28,773 nt of DNA from the IMG/VR virus record IMGVR_UViG_3300008263_000027, positions 1-28,773 of that record; one strand, 5' to 3'. This DNA is from a virus. The position numbers and the translations under genes are program-made. The stretch's first letter is position 1; every line of letters begins with the position of its first letter. This document shows, piece by piece, positions 8,512 through 15,495 of the stretch. Under the pieces are notes generated by a model. The model did no database searches. It was not told the DNA's origin and saw nothing but the letters and a program-made list of their open reading frames with translations.

Positions 8512-8553
8512 TTATTTGTATGCGTTTAATAAATTTGTAGTGCTTGTTCTCAT
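8512..8553 (-). CDS. Possible 13-residue leader peptide ahead of the tail operon
   Basis: A tiny ORF (MRTSTTNLLNAYK) in the 128-base space between the terminase end of the late region and the chaperone-like gene. It begins 27 bases after the hairpin at 8580-8613 and ends 21 bases before the ATG at 8490. Two other small genes of this phage also start MRT. It could be a leader peptide or chance; nothing beyond position supports translation. Confidence 0.2.
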   Translation of the reverse strand: MRTSTTNLLNAYK

Positions 8554-8579
8554 AAGCAATTAGTTTAGTTTATTAGGTT

Positions 8580-8613
8580 AAAGGGGAAGTGGTGCAATTG
8601 TGACTTCCCCTTT
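8580..8613 (-). terminator. Rho-independent terminator or bidirectional hairpin after the terminase gene
   Basis: A perfect 11-bp stem (AAAGGGGAAGT pairing with ACTTCCCCTTT) encloses a 12-base loop. It lies 5 bases past the end of the terminase large subunit gene. On the minus strand the trailing sequence is CCCCTTTAACC, a weak T-tract; on the plus strand it is followed by six T, so it would end antisense transcription more strongly. It separates the DNA-packaging genes from the tail genes. Confidence 0.7.
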
Positions 8614-8618
8614 TTTCA

Positions 8619-9761
8619 TTATCTAACGTGATATTTTCCTCTGTTTGGATTGCTGACTGCCATGTAGATAAAATATCTGGCTGCATCAATACAGTGATTC
8701 CACTCGTCCTTTGGAATGCTCTTGTTCGTTTTCTCAACCCATGAATAATTGTTGAATTCTCTAATCATGTTTGTAGAGTCTTTGTCGAGCACTATCTGAT
8801 ATTCACTCATTAAAGAAATACCTGCTGTGACACTTCCTGCACCTTTCTCGGCTTCCATAATATTCAAACCTCGCTGTCGAAGTTCCGAAATCAATCTTGG
8901 CTCTGCACTATCTCCAATGACAAGCATACGGTCTGCGTGCTGCTTTGTGTATTGATATAGCTGTCCTGTGTTCAATCCCTGCTCATAAAAGCACTCCTTC
9001 AAGTATATTATCTTCTCCTTGCGTTTAATCGAGACTTTGATTAACGTGGATGGATCGTTTGAGAATCCGTAGTCCTGTCCGAAACCTACAATGTCTCCAT
9101 CGATATATTCGCCAATGCTCCAATTGGAGAAGATTGCACCCGTTGGTTGTGCTCTGTGACCTACCCCATAAACTTTCCACCAATAGGCATTTGTTATTTT
9201 GCTTTCGATGTCGGCAACCTGTGCTTTCGTTAAATGGGGGTTGTCCTTATACGTGGTTATCAGAGGTGGGTACTTATCGATGTAATTGTCTAACCAGTGC
9301 TCCTGGGGGAGAGCAGGATTATAATCTGCAATCACTCGGTATCTCGTTCTTGGAAATAGCTGGTCGATTGTCTCTTCTGGAAATTGATGTGCCTCGTTAA
9401 TCCACAAAATATCTCTTGAGCGACCATGTATCTTATCTGGATTGTCTGCTCCATAATAAGAGATGTAGTTACCAAACAAAGTGTAGATGTGGTCCGTCTT
9501 GTTGTGGTTTTCATCCCTGTATAAATCATGCTTTATAAGGATGTCTTTAAAGTCCTTCCACGCAGTCGATTTCAGTGCTGTGTACGTATCTCGGCACATA
9601 TCGATTTCCATTCCTGCGTTTTCATACTCCTTACAAAGCCACAGGATGTAATAAGCCACACTGTAAGTCTTCCCACTACGAGTTCCACCCTGCAACAAGG
9701 TCACTCGATTTTGGGGAACGGATTGTTTAAGGAATAAAAAGTTAGGATTGGCTTTCTCCAT
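8619..9761 (-). CDS. terL: Terminase large subunit
   Basis: A 380-residue protein that should translocate DNA into the prohead and cut it. The ATPase domain has Walker A GGTRSGKT (residues 25-32) and a Walker B region ILWINEA (118-124), where the usual Asp before Glu is Asn; the same substitution occurs in other phage terminases. ADYNP (145-149) fits the coupling motif. The C-terminal nuclease domain shows D230 in FGQDYGFSNDP, D284 in VIGDSAEP and a late Asp in CIDAARYF, the usual three acidic metal ligands. I chose the ATG at 9761 over the GTG codon just before it. The start overlaps the end of the small-subunit candidate by 20 bases, which suggests coupled translation. Confidence 0.93.
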   Translation of the reverse strand: MEKANPNFLFLKQSVPQNRVTLLQGGTRSGKTYSVAYYILWLCKEYENAGMEIDMCRDTYTALKSTAWKDFKDILIKHDLYRDENHNKTDHIYTLFGNYISYYGADNPDKIHGRSRDILWINEAHQFPEETIDQLFPRTRYRVIADYNPALPQEHWLDNYIDKYPPLITTYKDNPHLTKAQVADIESKITNAYWWKVYGVGHRAQPTGAIFSNWSIGEYIDGDIVGFGQDYGFSNDPSTLIKVSIKRKEKIIYLKECFYEQGLNTGQLYQYTKQHADRMLVIGDSAEPRLISELRQRGLNIMEAEKGAGSVTAGISLMSEYQIVLDKDSTNMIREFNNYSWVEKTNKSIPKDEWNHCIDAARYFIYMAVSNPNRGKYHVR

Positions 9762-10074
9762 CACTCAACCATTCGGGTAGATTGCTTTCGATGTTTTTCT
9801 GTTCAATCTGTTGAAGAGGTGCACCGTAACCAGAGTCCATAAGTGCCTTGTATGCGTTGACGTCACCCTCCCTTGCCCTTTTGATTAAAGCAAGAGTCAT
9901 AAGGTCTTCCTGCGACATTCTTTCGACTTCGCTTGTCAGTGGGTTTTTTAGATCCTGTTCGACTTCCAACCACTTCTTTGCAATGGTACTTCTGTTCTTT
10001 AATCCTTTAGGGTAACCTTTCGGGTTTCCACTGACTCCCTTGGGGAAGGGTTTTAAGTTCTGCTCGTTTGCCAT
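9742..10074 (-). CDS. Probable terminase small subunit (DUF5681-like)
   Basis: A 110-residue basic protein starting MANEQNLKPFPKGVSGNPKG. The N-terminal segment KPFPKGVSGNPKGYPKG is the signature of the DUF5681 group, often found next to terminase large subunits. A helical region follows (residues 40-90), with ALIKRAREGDVNAYKALMDSGYG typical of the family's conserved core. Its 3' end overlaps the large subunit start. A role in recognising packaging sites is inferred from location and family habit; no clear helix-turn-helix is visible by eye. Confidence 0.78.
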   Translation of the reverse strand: MANEQNLKPFPKGVSGNPKGYPKGLKNRSTIAKKWLEVEQDLKNPLTSEVERMSQEDLMTLALIKRAREGDVNAYKALMDSGYGAPLQQIEQKNIESNLPEWLSDGESQS

Positions 10075-10092
10075 GTCATTGATATTTCACTG

Positions 10093-10254
10093 TTATTTCT
10101 CCTTTTCACTTTCAGATTTAATCATCTCTTTTGTGGCTAGGAAGTATGCCTTTCGTCTGCTCTTGATGTTCTTGTTGTAAGTGAAACATTTACCGTTTTC
10201 ACCGTATTTGAATCCATCCTTTCCGTTGAAGCTACAATGTATAATCTTCTCCAT
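10093..10254 (-). CDS. Small basic protein between methyltransferase and terminase genes
   Basis: A 53-residue ORF starting MEKIIHCSFNGKDGFKYG, overlapping the methyltransferase end by 23 bases and ending 18 bases before the terminase small subunit. It is lysine-rich with two cysteines (C7 and C23). The first half looks like a beta-strand pattern around FKYGENGKCFTY; the second half is a charged helix. No family is recognised. The overlap and spacing fit a real gene that fills the gap exactly; a role near DNA modification or packaging is only a guess from position. Confidence 0.68.
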   Translation of the reverse strand: MEKIIHCSFNGKDGFKYGENGKCFTYNKNIKSRRKAYFLATKEMIKSESEKEK

Positions 10255-11413
10255 TCTTTTTGACTTTGAGGTCTGGATTCATTTTAATTATTCGTTCTAT
10301 AATAACTTGACAATAACGAGGATCAAATTCAATTATTCTGGCTTTTCTATTTAACTGTTCACAAGCTATCATTGTTGTCCCACTTCCACCAAATGCATCT
10401 ATAACAATATCTCCTTGTTTAGAAGAGTTCTCTATCTGATAAGCAAACAGTCCGATTGGTTTCATTGTAGGATGTTCTCCATTTCTGTTTGGTCTATCAA
10501 ATTCAATAATCGTTGTTTGCTTTCTATCTGAATACCATTTATGACTATCTCCTTTTAACCATCCGTATAAGCAAGGTTCGTGTTTCCATTGGTAATCTTG
10601 TCTTCCCATTACCATTGAATTTTTAACCCAAATAAGCTGTTGTTTTAATAACCATCCAGCATCAACCATTGCTTTACCAAAATTAATAACTTCAGAAGAT
10701 GCGTGCCAAACATAAATTGCACCACCTTTTTTAACTGAGGTTGAAAGTGCTGTATAGAAATCATAAAGAAACTTATAAAAATCATCATTACTCATTGAGT
10801 CATTTTCAATTGTTAACTTTTCTTTTGTTCCACCTTCATATGCGACATTATATGGTGGATCAGTAACAACCATATCAGCTAATTCTCCTTGCATTAACTT
10901 TTCAAATGTATCCGTTTGAGTACTATCTCCACAAAGCAATCGATGTTCTCCTATTTCAAATAAGTCTCCTAATACAATATCCGTTTTAATACCACCCTCT
11001 GGCACATCGAAGTCATCCTCTTCGGCTTCCAAAACTTTAACCGATAAATCAACAGGTAGGTCCAACCCCCAATTTTCCAAGTCCTCGGTGTTCCATTCGT
11101 TTGCGAGAATGTCCCAGTCCCATTCCCCAAATCCAACATTGTCCTTGATAATGAATTCTTGTTTTTGTTCCTCTGTAAGCTCTTCTGCTTTGATAATGTA
11201 TACTTCCGTTAATCCAGCTTCTTTACACGCAGCAAATCGCATGTTTCCACCCAATATAACCATCTCTTCATCGACTACAATAGGTCGAAGCTTTAACATT
11301 TGTGGAAACTCCTTAATGGACTGTACTAATTTTTTAAACTTGGCATCCTTTATTGTTCTTGGATTGCTCGTGTTTGGCTTGATTGCCGATAATTTTACTA
11401 ACTCTGCCTGCAT
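10232..11413 (-). CDS. ParB-like domain fused to DNA adenine/cytosine-N4 methyltransferase
   Basis: A 393-residue protein. Residues 1-95 form a ParB/sulfiredoxin-like domain with ILGGNMRFAACK (53-64) as its core. Residues about 145-393 form an amino-methyltransferase: DPPYNV at 185-190 is the catalytic motif IV and DAFGGSGTT at 339-347 the AdoMet-binding motif I. This order (IV before I) is that of beta-class enzymes. A TRD-like region lies between them (about 240-300). The fusion is common in phages and should methylate phage DNA against host restriction. The methyltransferase part is clearly AT-richer (15 G/C in 10741-10800) than the ParB part (29 in 11041-11100), which suggests a replaced domain. 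No partner restriction enzyme is seen. Confidence 0.92.
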   Translation of the reverse strand: MQAELVKLSAIKPNTSNPRTIKDAKFKKLVQSIKEFPQMLKLRPIVVDEEMVILGGNMRFAACKEAGLTEVYIIKAEELTEEQKQEFIIKDNVGFGEWDWDILANEWNTEDLENWGLDLPVDLSVKVLEAEEDDFDVPEGGIKTDIVLGDLFEIGEHRLLCGDSTQTDTFEKLMQGELADMVVTDPPYNVAYEGGTKEKLTIENDSMSNDDFYKFLYDFYTALSTSVKKGGAIYVWHASSEVINFGKAMVDAGWLLKQQLIWVKNSMVMGRQDYQWKHEPCLYGWLKGDSHKWYSDRKQTTIIEFDRPNRNGEHPTMKPIGLFAYQIENSSKQGDIVIDAFGGSGTTMIACEQLNRKARIIEFDPRYCQVIIERIIKMNPDLKVKKNGEDYTL

Positions 11414-11418
11414 GATTG

Positions 11419-11850
11419 TTAAAATAAACGACCTACACCATCCAATGCATTGACTACATCGGTGTTGTTATCGTAGTGAATTGAAATATTTAAATCTTTA
11501 ATCTTTTGTATTTTTGCCTCGTTACTTCCTACAGCATAAACTCTGCTGTGTGGAATCCCAAGTTTGTCTGCTGTTCCAAGCATTCCATCAACTGAATCTC
11601 TGGCACTAATGATATACACCACTGCTCCGTTTAAAATAAGCCCCTCTGCTCGCTTTTTACCACGTTCAGTAGACAATGTTCCATCGTAATCAAAAGAAAC
11701 TCTCTGCCCCTCTAAATTGGTTCTGTATGCGTCATAACAAATAGCTGCTCTTTGATCCTCTGGATACTCGGATTTCATTTTTTCGTCTGACATACATCTC
11801 TGCATAAAGTCAGACTGCTTTTCGGTACTCGTTGGTTTAGGAATTGGCAT
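11419..11850 (-). CDS. Phage protein with C-terminal HAD-like phosphatase domain
   Basis: A 143-residue two-part protein. Residues 1-43 carry the pattern KQSDFMQRCMSDEKM...QRAAICYDAY, a short phage motif usually found attached to other head or maturation proteins. Residues 50-143 look like a compact HAD-fold hydrolase: motif I FDYDGTL (53-59) with nucleophile D54 and D56, motif II IISAR (80-84), a possible motif III Lys near 114-118, and an acidic IHYDNNTDV near the end. The cap domain is missing or tiny. It could be a nucleotide or nucleic-acid end phosphatase, but the substrate is unknown. It overlaps the upstream gene by 14 bases. Confidence 0.82.
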   Translation of the reverse strand: MPIPKPTSTEKQSDFMQRCMSDEKMKSEYPEDQRAAICYDAYRTNLEGQRVSFDYDGTLSTERGKKRAEGLILNGAVVYIISARDSVDGMLGTADKLGIPHSRVYAVGSNEAKIQKIKDLNISIHYDNNTDVVNALDGVGRLF

Positions 11851-12262
11851 AGGTGCTGTATACTTTTGTTAATTTATCGATGAACTCAACCCAGCAGTCT
11901 CTGCATGTAGTTGGCTCTTGTTGTAATCCAAAGATCCGATTGTACATTCTTAATAAAACCATCTGTTGTGTCGGTTTAACCACAGCAGAATTCAAAGCTA
12001 AAAATGACGTGAAGTAATTATACTCCTCCTCCGTCATGCACTTTGGTTTTTTGTAAGGAAACAATTTGTTTAATATTTCCTGTCTCTCTTCGCATCCACA
12101 GTCATCTCCTGCAATCCAATGCACCAACTTTTTAATTCCTGTAGCTTCTGTAATTGCTGCGATAGTATCCCCTAGTCCTTCTGGAGAAGTGGTGTACACT
12201 TTCTCTGCTTGTGCTTGTCTAATCTCTTCTTTAGTTCTCCTTTTTCTTTTCGGCTTTTCCAT
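11837..12262 (-). CDS. Conserved Cys-containing phage protein of unknown function
   Basis: A 141-residue protein starting with the basic run MEKPKRKRRTKEE. A conserved-looking segment follows, GLGDTIAAITEATGIKKLV (about 30-48), then AGDDCGCEER (51-60). The C-terminal part has TTCRDCW (near 118-124). Four cysteines in two CxC / CxxC pairs could bind a metal or mark a fold with two zinc knuckles. I recognise the overall pattern from Bacteroidota phages, where it usually has no assigned role. Overlaps of 32 and 14 bases with its neighbours point to one operon with the sigma factor. Confidence 0.75.
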   Translation of the reverse strand: MEKPKRKRRTKEEIRQAQAEKVYTTSPEGLGDTIAAITEATGIKKLVHWIAGDDCGCEERQEILNKLFPYKKPKCMTEEEYNYFTSFLALNSAVVKPTQQMVLLRMYNRIFGLQQEPTTCRDCWVEFIDKLTKVYSTYANS

Positions 12263-12491
12263 TTCTCCATCTATTAAATTCAGTACTCAAATCTTTCAAA
12301 TCGTTTTTTAGAACTTGGATGTAACTCCTTGCTGTTTGTAGGTCATGCCACATTTCATCATTCTTCTTTTCCAAGCTTTCCACTTCATCTTTCAGTTCGT
12401 TTATTCGCTTGCTTTTTTTACCGACTAACAACACCAATTCCATAACTGCTGTTTTATACTCGCTCGTACTCTCCGTTTTTGAAATCCTCAT
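12231..12491 (-). CDS. Small coiled-coil protein following the sigma factor gene
   Basis: An 86-residue protein whose start overlaps the sigma factor gene by 38 bases and whose end overlaps the next gene by 32. Residues 10-30 are hydrophobic (YKTAVMELVLLVGKKS). The rest is a charged coiled coil with heptads (KSKRINELKDEVESLEKKND, then LQTARSYIQVLKNDLKDLS) and a Lys-rich end. The TAVMEL phrase faintly recalls the TAVEWL start of a small protein family elsewhere in this genome. No function is assigned; location suggests it might act with the sigma factor, for example as a partner or anti-sigma protein, without direct evidence. Confidence 0.7.
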   Translation of the reverse strand: MRISKTESTSEYKTAVMELVLLVGKKSKRINELKDEVESLEKKNDEMWHDLQTARSYIQVLKNDLKDLSTEFNRWRNGKAEKKKEN

Positions 12492-12996
12492 AGTCTTCCC
12501 CTATTTCGTTTTTTAATCTTGTCTTGCAATTCTTTATTGTGTTGAAAATTGACTTCACTGAAATCGTAGTGCCTGTTGCAATTGTCCTCATGCTTTTTTG
12601 ATCCTGGACATGAACTTCAAACAGCTTTTTATCATAGGGATGCCATCGGTACATTTCTGCTTCGATATTTTGCTGGATTGTATTTAATGCTCTGTGGTAC
12701 ATAATATCTGTTTCATCATAACTTAAATGCACAAGGGAATCGATGTCTACCTTGTGCACTTTTGCTTTTTGCTTTTCGTATGTGATGAATGTGTTTTTTA
12801 GGATGCTCCAAATATACGCTCGGTTTGGCTCTCCGTTTATTATTACTTTTTCTCCTGCATTGCTGTTGTGAATTCGGACATACATTTCCTGTACTATATC
12901 TTCTGCATAATTGTGCTCTCCGAAGTTCTTAACGATGGAGACCCACTCTTTGTGATGCTTGCACAGTATCGTTGCCCACTGATTATTCACATGCAT
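12454..12996 (-). CDS. Phage RNA polymerase sigma factor (sigma-70/ECF-like)
   Basis: A 180-residue protein resembling short sigma factors. Region 2 is indicated by HNYAEDIVQEMYVRIH (28-43), the core-binding helix of ECF sigmas. The aromatic-rich NRAYIWSILKNTFITYEKQ (58-76) fits the promoter-melting part. Region 4 lies at about 118-165 with a helix-turn-helix-like KSMRTIATGTTISVKSIFNTIKNCKTRL. The acidic ending GEDYEDFKNGEY is typical of this phage group. It likely redirects host polymerase to late promoters: the clear house-keeping promoters lie only in the early region, and this gene sits between early and late genes. A weak TACATTTA lies just before its start. Confidence 0.85.
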   Translation of the reverse strand: MHVNNQWATILCKHHKEWVSIVKNFGEHNYAEDIVQEMYVRIHNSNAGEKVIINGEPNRAYIWSILKNTFITYEKQKAKVHKVDIDSLVHLSYDETDIMYHRALNTIQQNIEAEMYRWHPYDKKLFEVHVQDQKSMRTIATGTTISVKSIFNTIKNCKTRLKNEIGEDYEDFKNGEYERV

Positions 12997-13018
12997 TTAT
13001 ATCTGGTTGTAAATGTAG

Positions 13019-13219
13019 CTATTTTTTTAACTTGCTGATATACCTGTCAAATTTGTTGATTGTTTCAATAGACACAGGTCTTCCTAATAGGAACTTGTCA
13101 ATTTGAAATTGGTGCATTTTTTCGCCTGTTGCTTTTATTTCTGTTACCACTTGGTTTCGTGTTTTTGTGAGCAGGACTGTTTGGAGTTCGCTGCGTAGTT
13201 TTTTATCGTTTATGTACAT
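13019..13219 (-). CDS. Small helix-turn-helix-like DNA-binding protein
   Basis: A 66-residue basic protein starting ATG at 13219, 12 bases past the terminator at 13231-13271. The segment NQVVTEIKATGEKMHQFQIDKFL (about 22-44), followed by GRPVSIETINKFDRYISK, resembles a Cro/XRE-type helix-turn-helix with the usual helix 4-5 ending. It is therefore a candidate regulator of the operon that starts here with the sigma factor. With no integrase or divergent promoter in the genome I do not call it a lysogeny repressor. Confidence in the fold is moderate. Confidence 0.72.
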   Translation of the reverse strand: MYINDKKLRSELQTVLLTKTRNQVVTEIKATGEKMHQFQIDKFLLGRPVSIETINKFDRYISKLKK

Positions 13220-13230
13220 GTTTTTTGTAA

Positions 13231-13271
13231 TTAAAAACCCCCCAGAGCGACCAATAATACTCCGAGGGGTT
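13231..13271 (-). terminator. Rho-independent terminator ending the early recombination operon
   Basis: On the minus strand AACCCCTCGGAG pairs with CTCTGGGGGGTT over 12 positions (two G-T wobbles) around a 12-base loop and is followed by TTTAATT. It lies in the 66-base space between the small gene at 13286 and the HTH-like gene at 13219. It should separate the early operon from the regulator/sigma operon. Confidence 0.85.
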
Positions 13272-13285
13272 GGGTTGCAGCAATA

Positions 13286-13513
13286 TTAAAATGTGATCCC
13301 TGTGCTTGTTGATGTTGTTTGCTCTTCTTTTTTAAATGGCTCGGATAATTTTAAATAAAGCATTTGTTCTCCTGTTTTTGTGTCTCGATCCCAAGCTGAA
13401 AGGTCAAACTCTTCTCCTTTAATATTTATCTTTCCTTTCCAAAATGGATGCTTGTCCTCTTTTTTGTTTTTGTTGATGAATAGCACCCCTGTGTTCGTGT
13501 TATCGTAGCTCAT
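13286..13513 (-). CDS. Small conserved phage protein, possible single-strand DNA-binding-like
   Basis: A 75-residue protein starting MSYDNTNTGVLFINKNKKED. The central part (HPFWKGKINIKGEEFDLSAW, about 22-41) alternates strands and is a pattern I have seen in many phages in recombination or replication operons. The C-terminus ends in a Thr/Ser-rich tail. It may have an OB-like fold and bind single-stranded DNA, which would suit its operon with the ERF protein and nuclease, but the acidic tip usual in SSB proteins is absent. Last gene before the terminator at 13231-13271. Confidence 0.72.
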   Translation of the reverse strand: MSYDNTNTGVLFINKNKKEDKHPFWKGKINIKGEEFDLSAWDRDTKTGEQMLYLKLSEPFKKEEQTTSTSTGITF

Positions 13514-13515
13514 TT

Positions 13516-13629
13516 TTAATGTATTAAATTATTAATTATTGATTGCCATTTGTTTGATAATTCTGGGCTTGCAAACATTATGCTTGCTGATCCAATTCCT
13601 GCGAGAAAATATAAAAGTTTTGTCTTCAT
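13516..13629 (-). CDS. Tiny predicted membrane or secreted peptide
   Basis: A 37-residue ORF (MKTKLLYFLAGIGSASIMFA then SPELSNKWQSIINN) that fills the gap between two genes: its ATG lies one base past the TAA of the upstream gene and its stop two bases before the next ATG. It has a basic start, a hydrophobic stretch of about 15 residues and a small-residue FAS site, like a signal peptide or a single-pass membrane peptide. A role in the host envelope, such as superinfection exclusion, is possible, but the sequence does not show it. Confidence 0.6.
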   Translation of the reverse strand: MKTKLLYFLAGIGSASIMFASPELSNKWQSIINNLIH

Positions 13630-13630
13630 C

Positions 13631-13876
13631 TTATTCCGATTTGAACTCCTCATTATAATAAACTTCTGCGATTTTTTGAAAGTCGATTATATCTTGAAGT
13701 GTTAATTGTCTACCCAGTCCTTTCCATGTTTCTTTGCTAACATCTACAAATACTTTTATTATCTGCTTCTTCTCCATCTCCAATGTTTCGTCAAATAATT
13801 GTTTTAATTCTTGACCGTTGTATGAACCTTTGAAAAAAAGTCTTTCTCTAAACCATTGTACTGCTGTCTTCTTCAT
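13631..13876 (-). CDS. Small TAVxW-family phage protein
   Basis: An 81-residue protein starting MKKTAVQWFRERLFFKG. The pattern K-T-A-V-x-W near the N-terminus followed by MEKKQIIKVF (about 34-43) matches two other small genes in this genome (18994-19230 and 19227-19403), so the three look like members of one family that is common in Bacteroidota phages. It is helical and charged, with no signal peptide. Its start overlaps the nuclease gene's stop by four bases. Function unknown. Confidence 0.72.
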   Translation of the reverse strand: MKKTAVQWFRERLFFKGSYNGQELKQLFDETLEMEKKQIIKVFVDVSKETWKGLGRQLTLQDIIDFQKIAEVYYNEEFKSE

Positions 13877-14559
13877 ATCTCAAGTGATTTGTAATACTCT
13901 CTGCATACCTGGATCCGTTCTTTGATCCTTTCAATTACGTCTTCATCTCGCTCAATGATAAATCTACGCACTCGCTTTTCTTTTGGGATGTGGTCAAAGT
14001 TATGCTTGGCACGAACATACTCCTCAATGCTTTCGTCTTCATCGATTAGGTTGTTTTTCCAATGTTCTCTGCGGATCTCATCCAACACCATCAACTCTGG
14101 TGTATTTACAAGGCAATAGACCAGCTCGCTACGTTCAATTCCAGATAGCCACATGTACCCTTGGAGTTGGTAAAAATACGAGTTTGGTATATCGTCTGTA
14201 AACCATGGGAATGTGGTTGCATCAAAGCTGACCTTAATATCGGCAAGCAGACCATTCGTGCAAATATCGGTATGACCTACAATGAAATCATTGATAAACT
14301 CTTCCTGTCCTCCGTTCTCGATGTAGTCAAAAGGTAAGTTCCAATTCAGCACTTCGTTTGCCAGTGCAATACCATCTTTCTCGCATTGAATTCCTTTGTC
14401 TGTATATCTGCTCCAAAAGGTTTTTTTAATGCCGTAGTTCTTTTCCAAATACAATTCTTGGAGATACGTTTTAGCAGTTTGGGAGAGTGTCTCTCCCTTG
14501 CTGCGTGGATTTGTCATGATGTCTCCAATTTTGGAACATCGGATCAAAATATTACTCAT
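13873..14559 (-). CDS. PD-(D/E)XK nuclease (YqaJ/Cas4-like phage exonuclease)
   Basis: A 228-residue protein. I chose the ATG at 14559, which overlaps the previous stop as ATGA, over a start 60 bases upstream. The nuclease core shows E60 in QCEKDGIAL, D98 in GHTDIC, then D107-I-K109 in LLADIKVSF, and the QxxxY-type helix FYQLQGYMWL (129-138). This is the arrangement of lambda-exonuclease/YqaJ-like and Cas4-like enzymes. Next to an ERF annealing protein it would resect DNA ends to expose single strands for recombination during replication. The C-terminal part is charged (KEKRVRRFIIERDEDVIERI). Confidence 0.85.
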   Translation of the reverse strand: MSNILIRCSKIGDIMTNPRSKGETLSQTAKTYLQELYLEKNYGIKKTFWSRYTDKGIQCEKDGIALANEVLNWNLPFDYIENGGQEEFINDFIVGHTDICTNGLLADIKVSFDATTFPWFTDDIPNSYFYQLQGYMWLSGIERSELVYCLVNTPELMVLDEIRREHWKNNLIDEDESIEEYVRAKHNFDHIPKEKRVRRFIIERDEDVIERIKERIQVCREYYKSLEI

Positions 14560-14855
14560 TGCTCTTCCCAATTTAATTTTAATACTCGGTATCCTTTTGC
14601 CTTGAGATATTCGATGCACTCCTGCTCCTTTGTTGAGTCAGCAAAATATACCTGGACCTCTACTTCTTCCTTTTTCATCCAAGTTCGTGTTCCATCCATT
14701 AAGATTGCGTTTAGATGCAGGAAAGAAGTTGTAATTCCTTTCTTTACCATTTCGCTGTCAAGTCCATGCTCAACGCAGGTGTTTCTGAATAATTTACCAG
14801 AAAATGTAGATGGCATAGCTTCCAAGACTTCCATCAATTGCTTATCGTAATTCAT
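14556..14855 (-). CDS. Small recombination-operon protein of unknown function
   Basis: A 99-residue protein between the ERF and nuclease genes, overlapping each by four bases. Residues 10-35 (EAMPSTFSGKLFRNTCVEHGL) look like a small helical DNA-binding unit of the type that precedes winged or HTH folds. The C-terminal half (EEVEVQVYFADSTKEQECIEYLKAKGYRVLKLNWE) looks like an alternating strand-helix-strand unit. I know similar small proteins beside ERF genes in Bacteroidota phages but have no role for them. A partner of the annealing protein or nuclease is plausible from location. Confidence 0.7.
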   Translation of the reverse strand: MNYDKQLMEVLEAMPSTFSGKLFRNTCVEHGLDSEMVKKGITTSFLHLNAILMDGTRTWMKKEEVEVQVYFADSTKEQECIEYLKAKGYRVLKLNWEEQ

Positions 14856-15436
14856 AGCTCGTTTAGTTTAATTTTTTGTGTTGCTGTTAATTGGTATTTG
14901 TTGATTAGTTCTTCTTTGGTGTATTGACCAGCTTTTATGGCTTCTACTGCTTTATCGTATCTCTCATTAGATAAACCCTCCTTTGATGGCGAAGTTTGTG
15001 ATCCAGATGCGTCTGTGTCCTTATCGGAAACAATCCCTAGCATGCTGCTCAAAGCATACCTGCGAAAGTAACTCACAGAGCTACCGTAAACTTGATATTC
15101 ATTCATTCCTTTAAGTTGAACTCCCTGTGGAATATCAATGACACTTTCAATCATTTCGTTTGAAATGGTGTGAAAGATGACCGTTCGCAATTGACCATGC
15201 CCCTCAAGTGGTTGTATAAAACCCAAGTTGTGCTTTTTAAGATAGGGTGTTATCACTTGCAGGATCTTTGAAAGGTCTGCATACGTGTACCCATAACCTT
15301 GAGTGTCCTTGTGAATGATTGGCACTTCCTGCTGGAAGTCTGCAATTGCCTTCCAAATGCTGGTTGCAGGTGCTTGCTCTTTGCTTTGCACCTCATCGAG
15401 TGTTACCTCGGCTGGCTTTCCTTTTGTTGTTCTCAT
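14852..15436 (-). CDS. erf: ERF-family single-strand annealing protein
   Basis: A 194-residue protein of the ERF superfamily, which anneals complementary single strands during phage recombination and concatemer formation. The core YTYADLSKILQVITPYLKKH (50-69) and GSSVSYFRRYALSSMLGI (118-135), followed by DKDTDA, are the family signatures. The C-terminal 40 residues form a separate helical unit (YDKAVEAIKAGQYTKEELIN). Translation starts at ATG 15436, 24 bases after the minus-7 box of a promoter at 15461-15495, so this gene begins its own transcript. The nuclease downstream completes a recombination pair. Confidence 0.92.
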   Translation of the reverse strand: MRTTKGKPAEVTLDEVQSKEQAPATSIWKAIADFQQEVPIIHKDTQGYGYTYADLSKILQVITPYLKKHNLGFIQPLEGHGQLRTVIFHTISNEMIESVIDIPQGVQLKGMNEYQVYGSSVSYFRRYALSSMLGIVSDKDTDASGSQTSPSKEGLSNERYDKAVEAIKAGQYTKEELINKYQLTATQKIKLNEL

Positions 15437-15460
15437 TTATTGTTTATTTTAGTTTATACG

Positions 15461-15495
15461 CAAATATAGTAATTAAAAGGTAATTAAACCCCAAA
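15461..15495 (-). promoter_or_regulatory. Bacteroidota-type promoter before the ERF gene
   Basis: On the minus strand TTTG (15495-15492), a 23-base spacer and TATATTTG (15468-15461). The spacer is at the long end of the usual range. The promoter lies within the last codons and stop of the upstream gene, 25 bases before the ERF start codon. The box is identical to those at 16403 and 20247. Confidence 0.7.

Noticed and set aside
9050-9400. 116-codon plus-strand ORF over the terminase gene
   Set aside because: Antisense shadow of a strongly conserved gene; the product is Arg/Cys/Leu-rich without domain pattern.
12997-13018. TACATTTA before the sigma factor gene as a promoter
   Set aside because: Last base of the minus-7 box is wrong and no TTTG lies at a proper distance upstream.
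13019-13219. Possible lysogeny repressor
   Set aside because: The HTH-like protein stands alone, without divergent promoter, integrase or attachment-site-like repeats. Regulation of the late operon is more likely.
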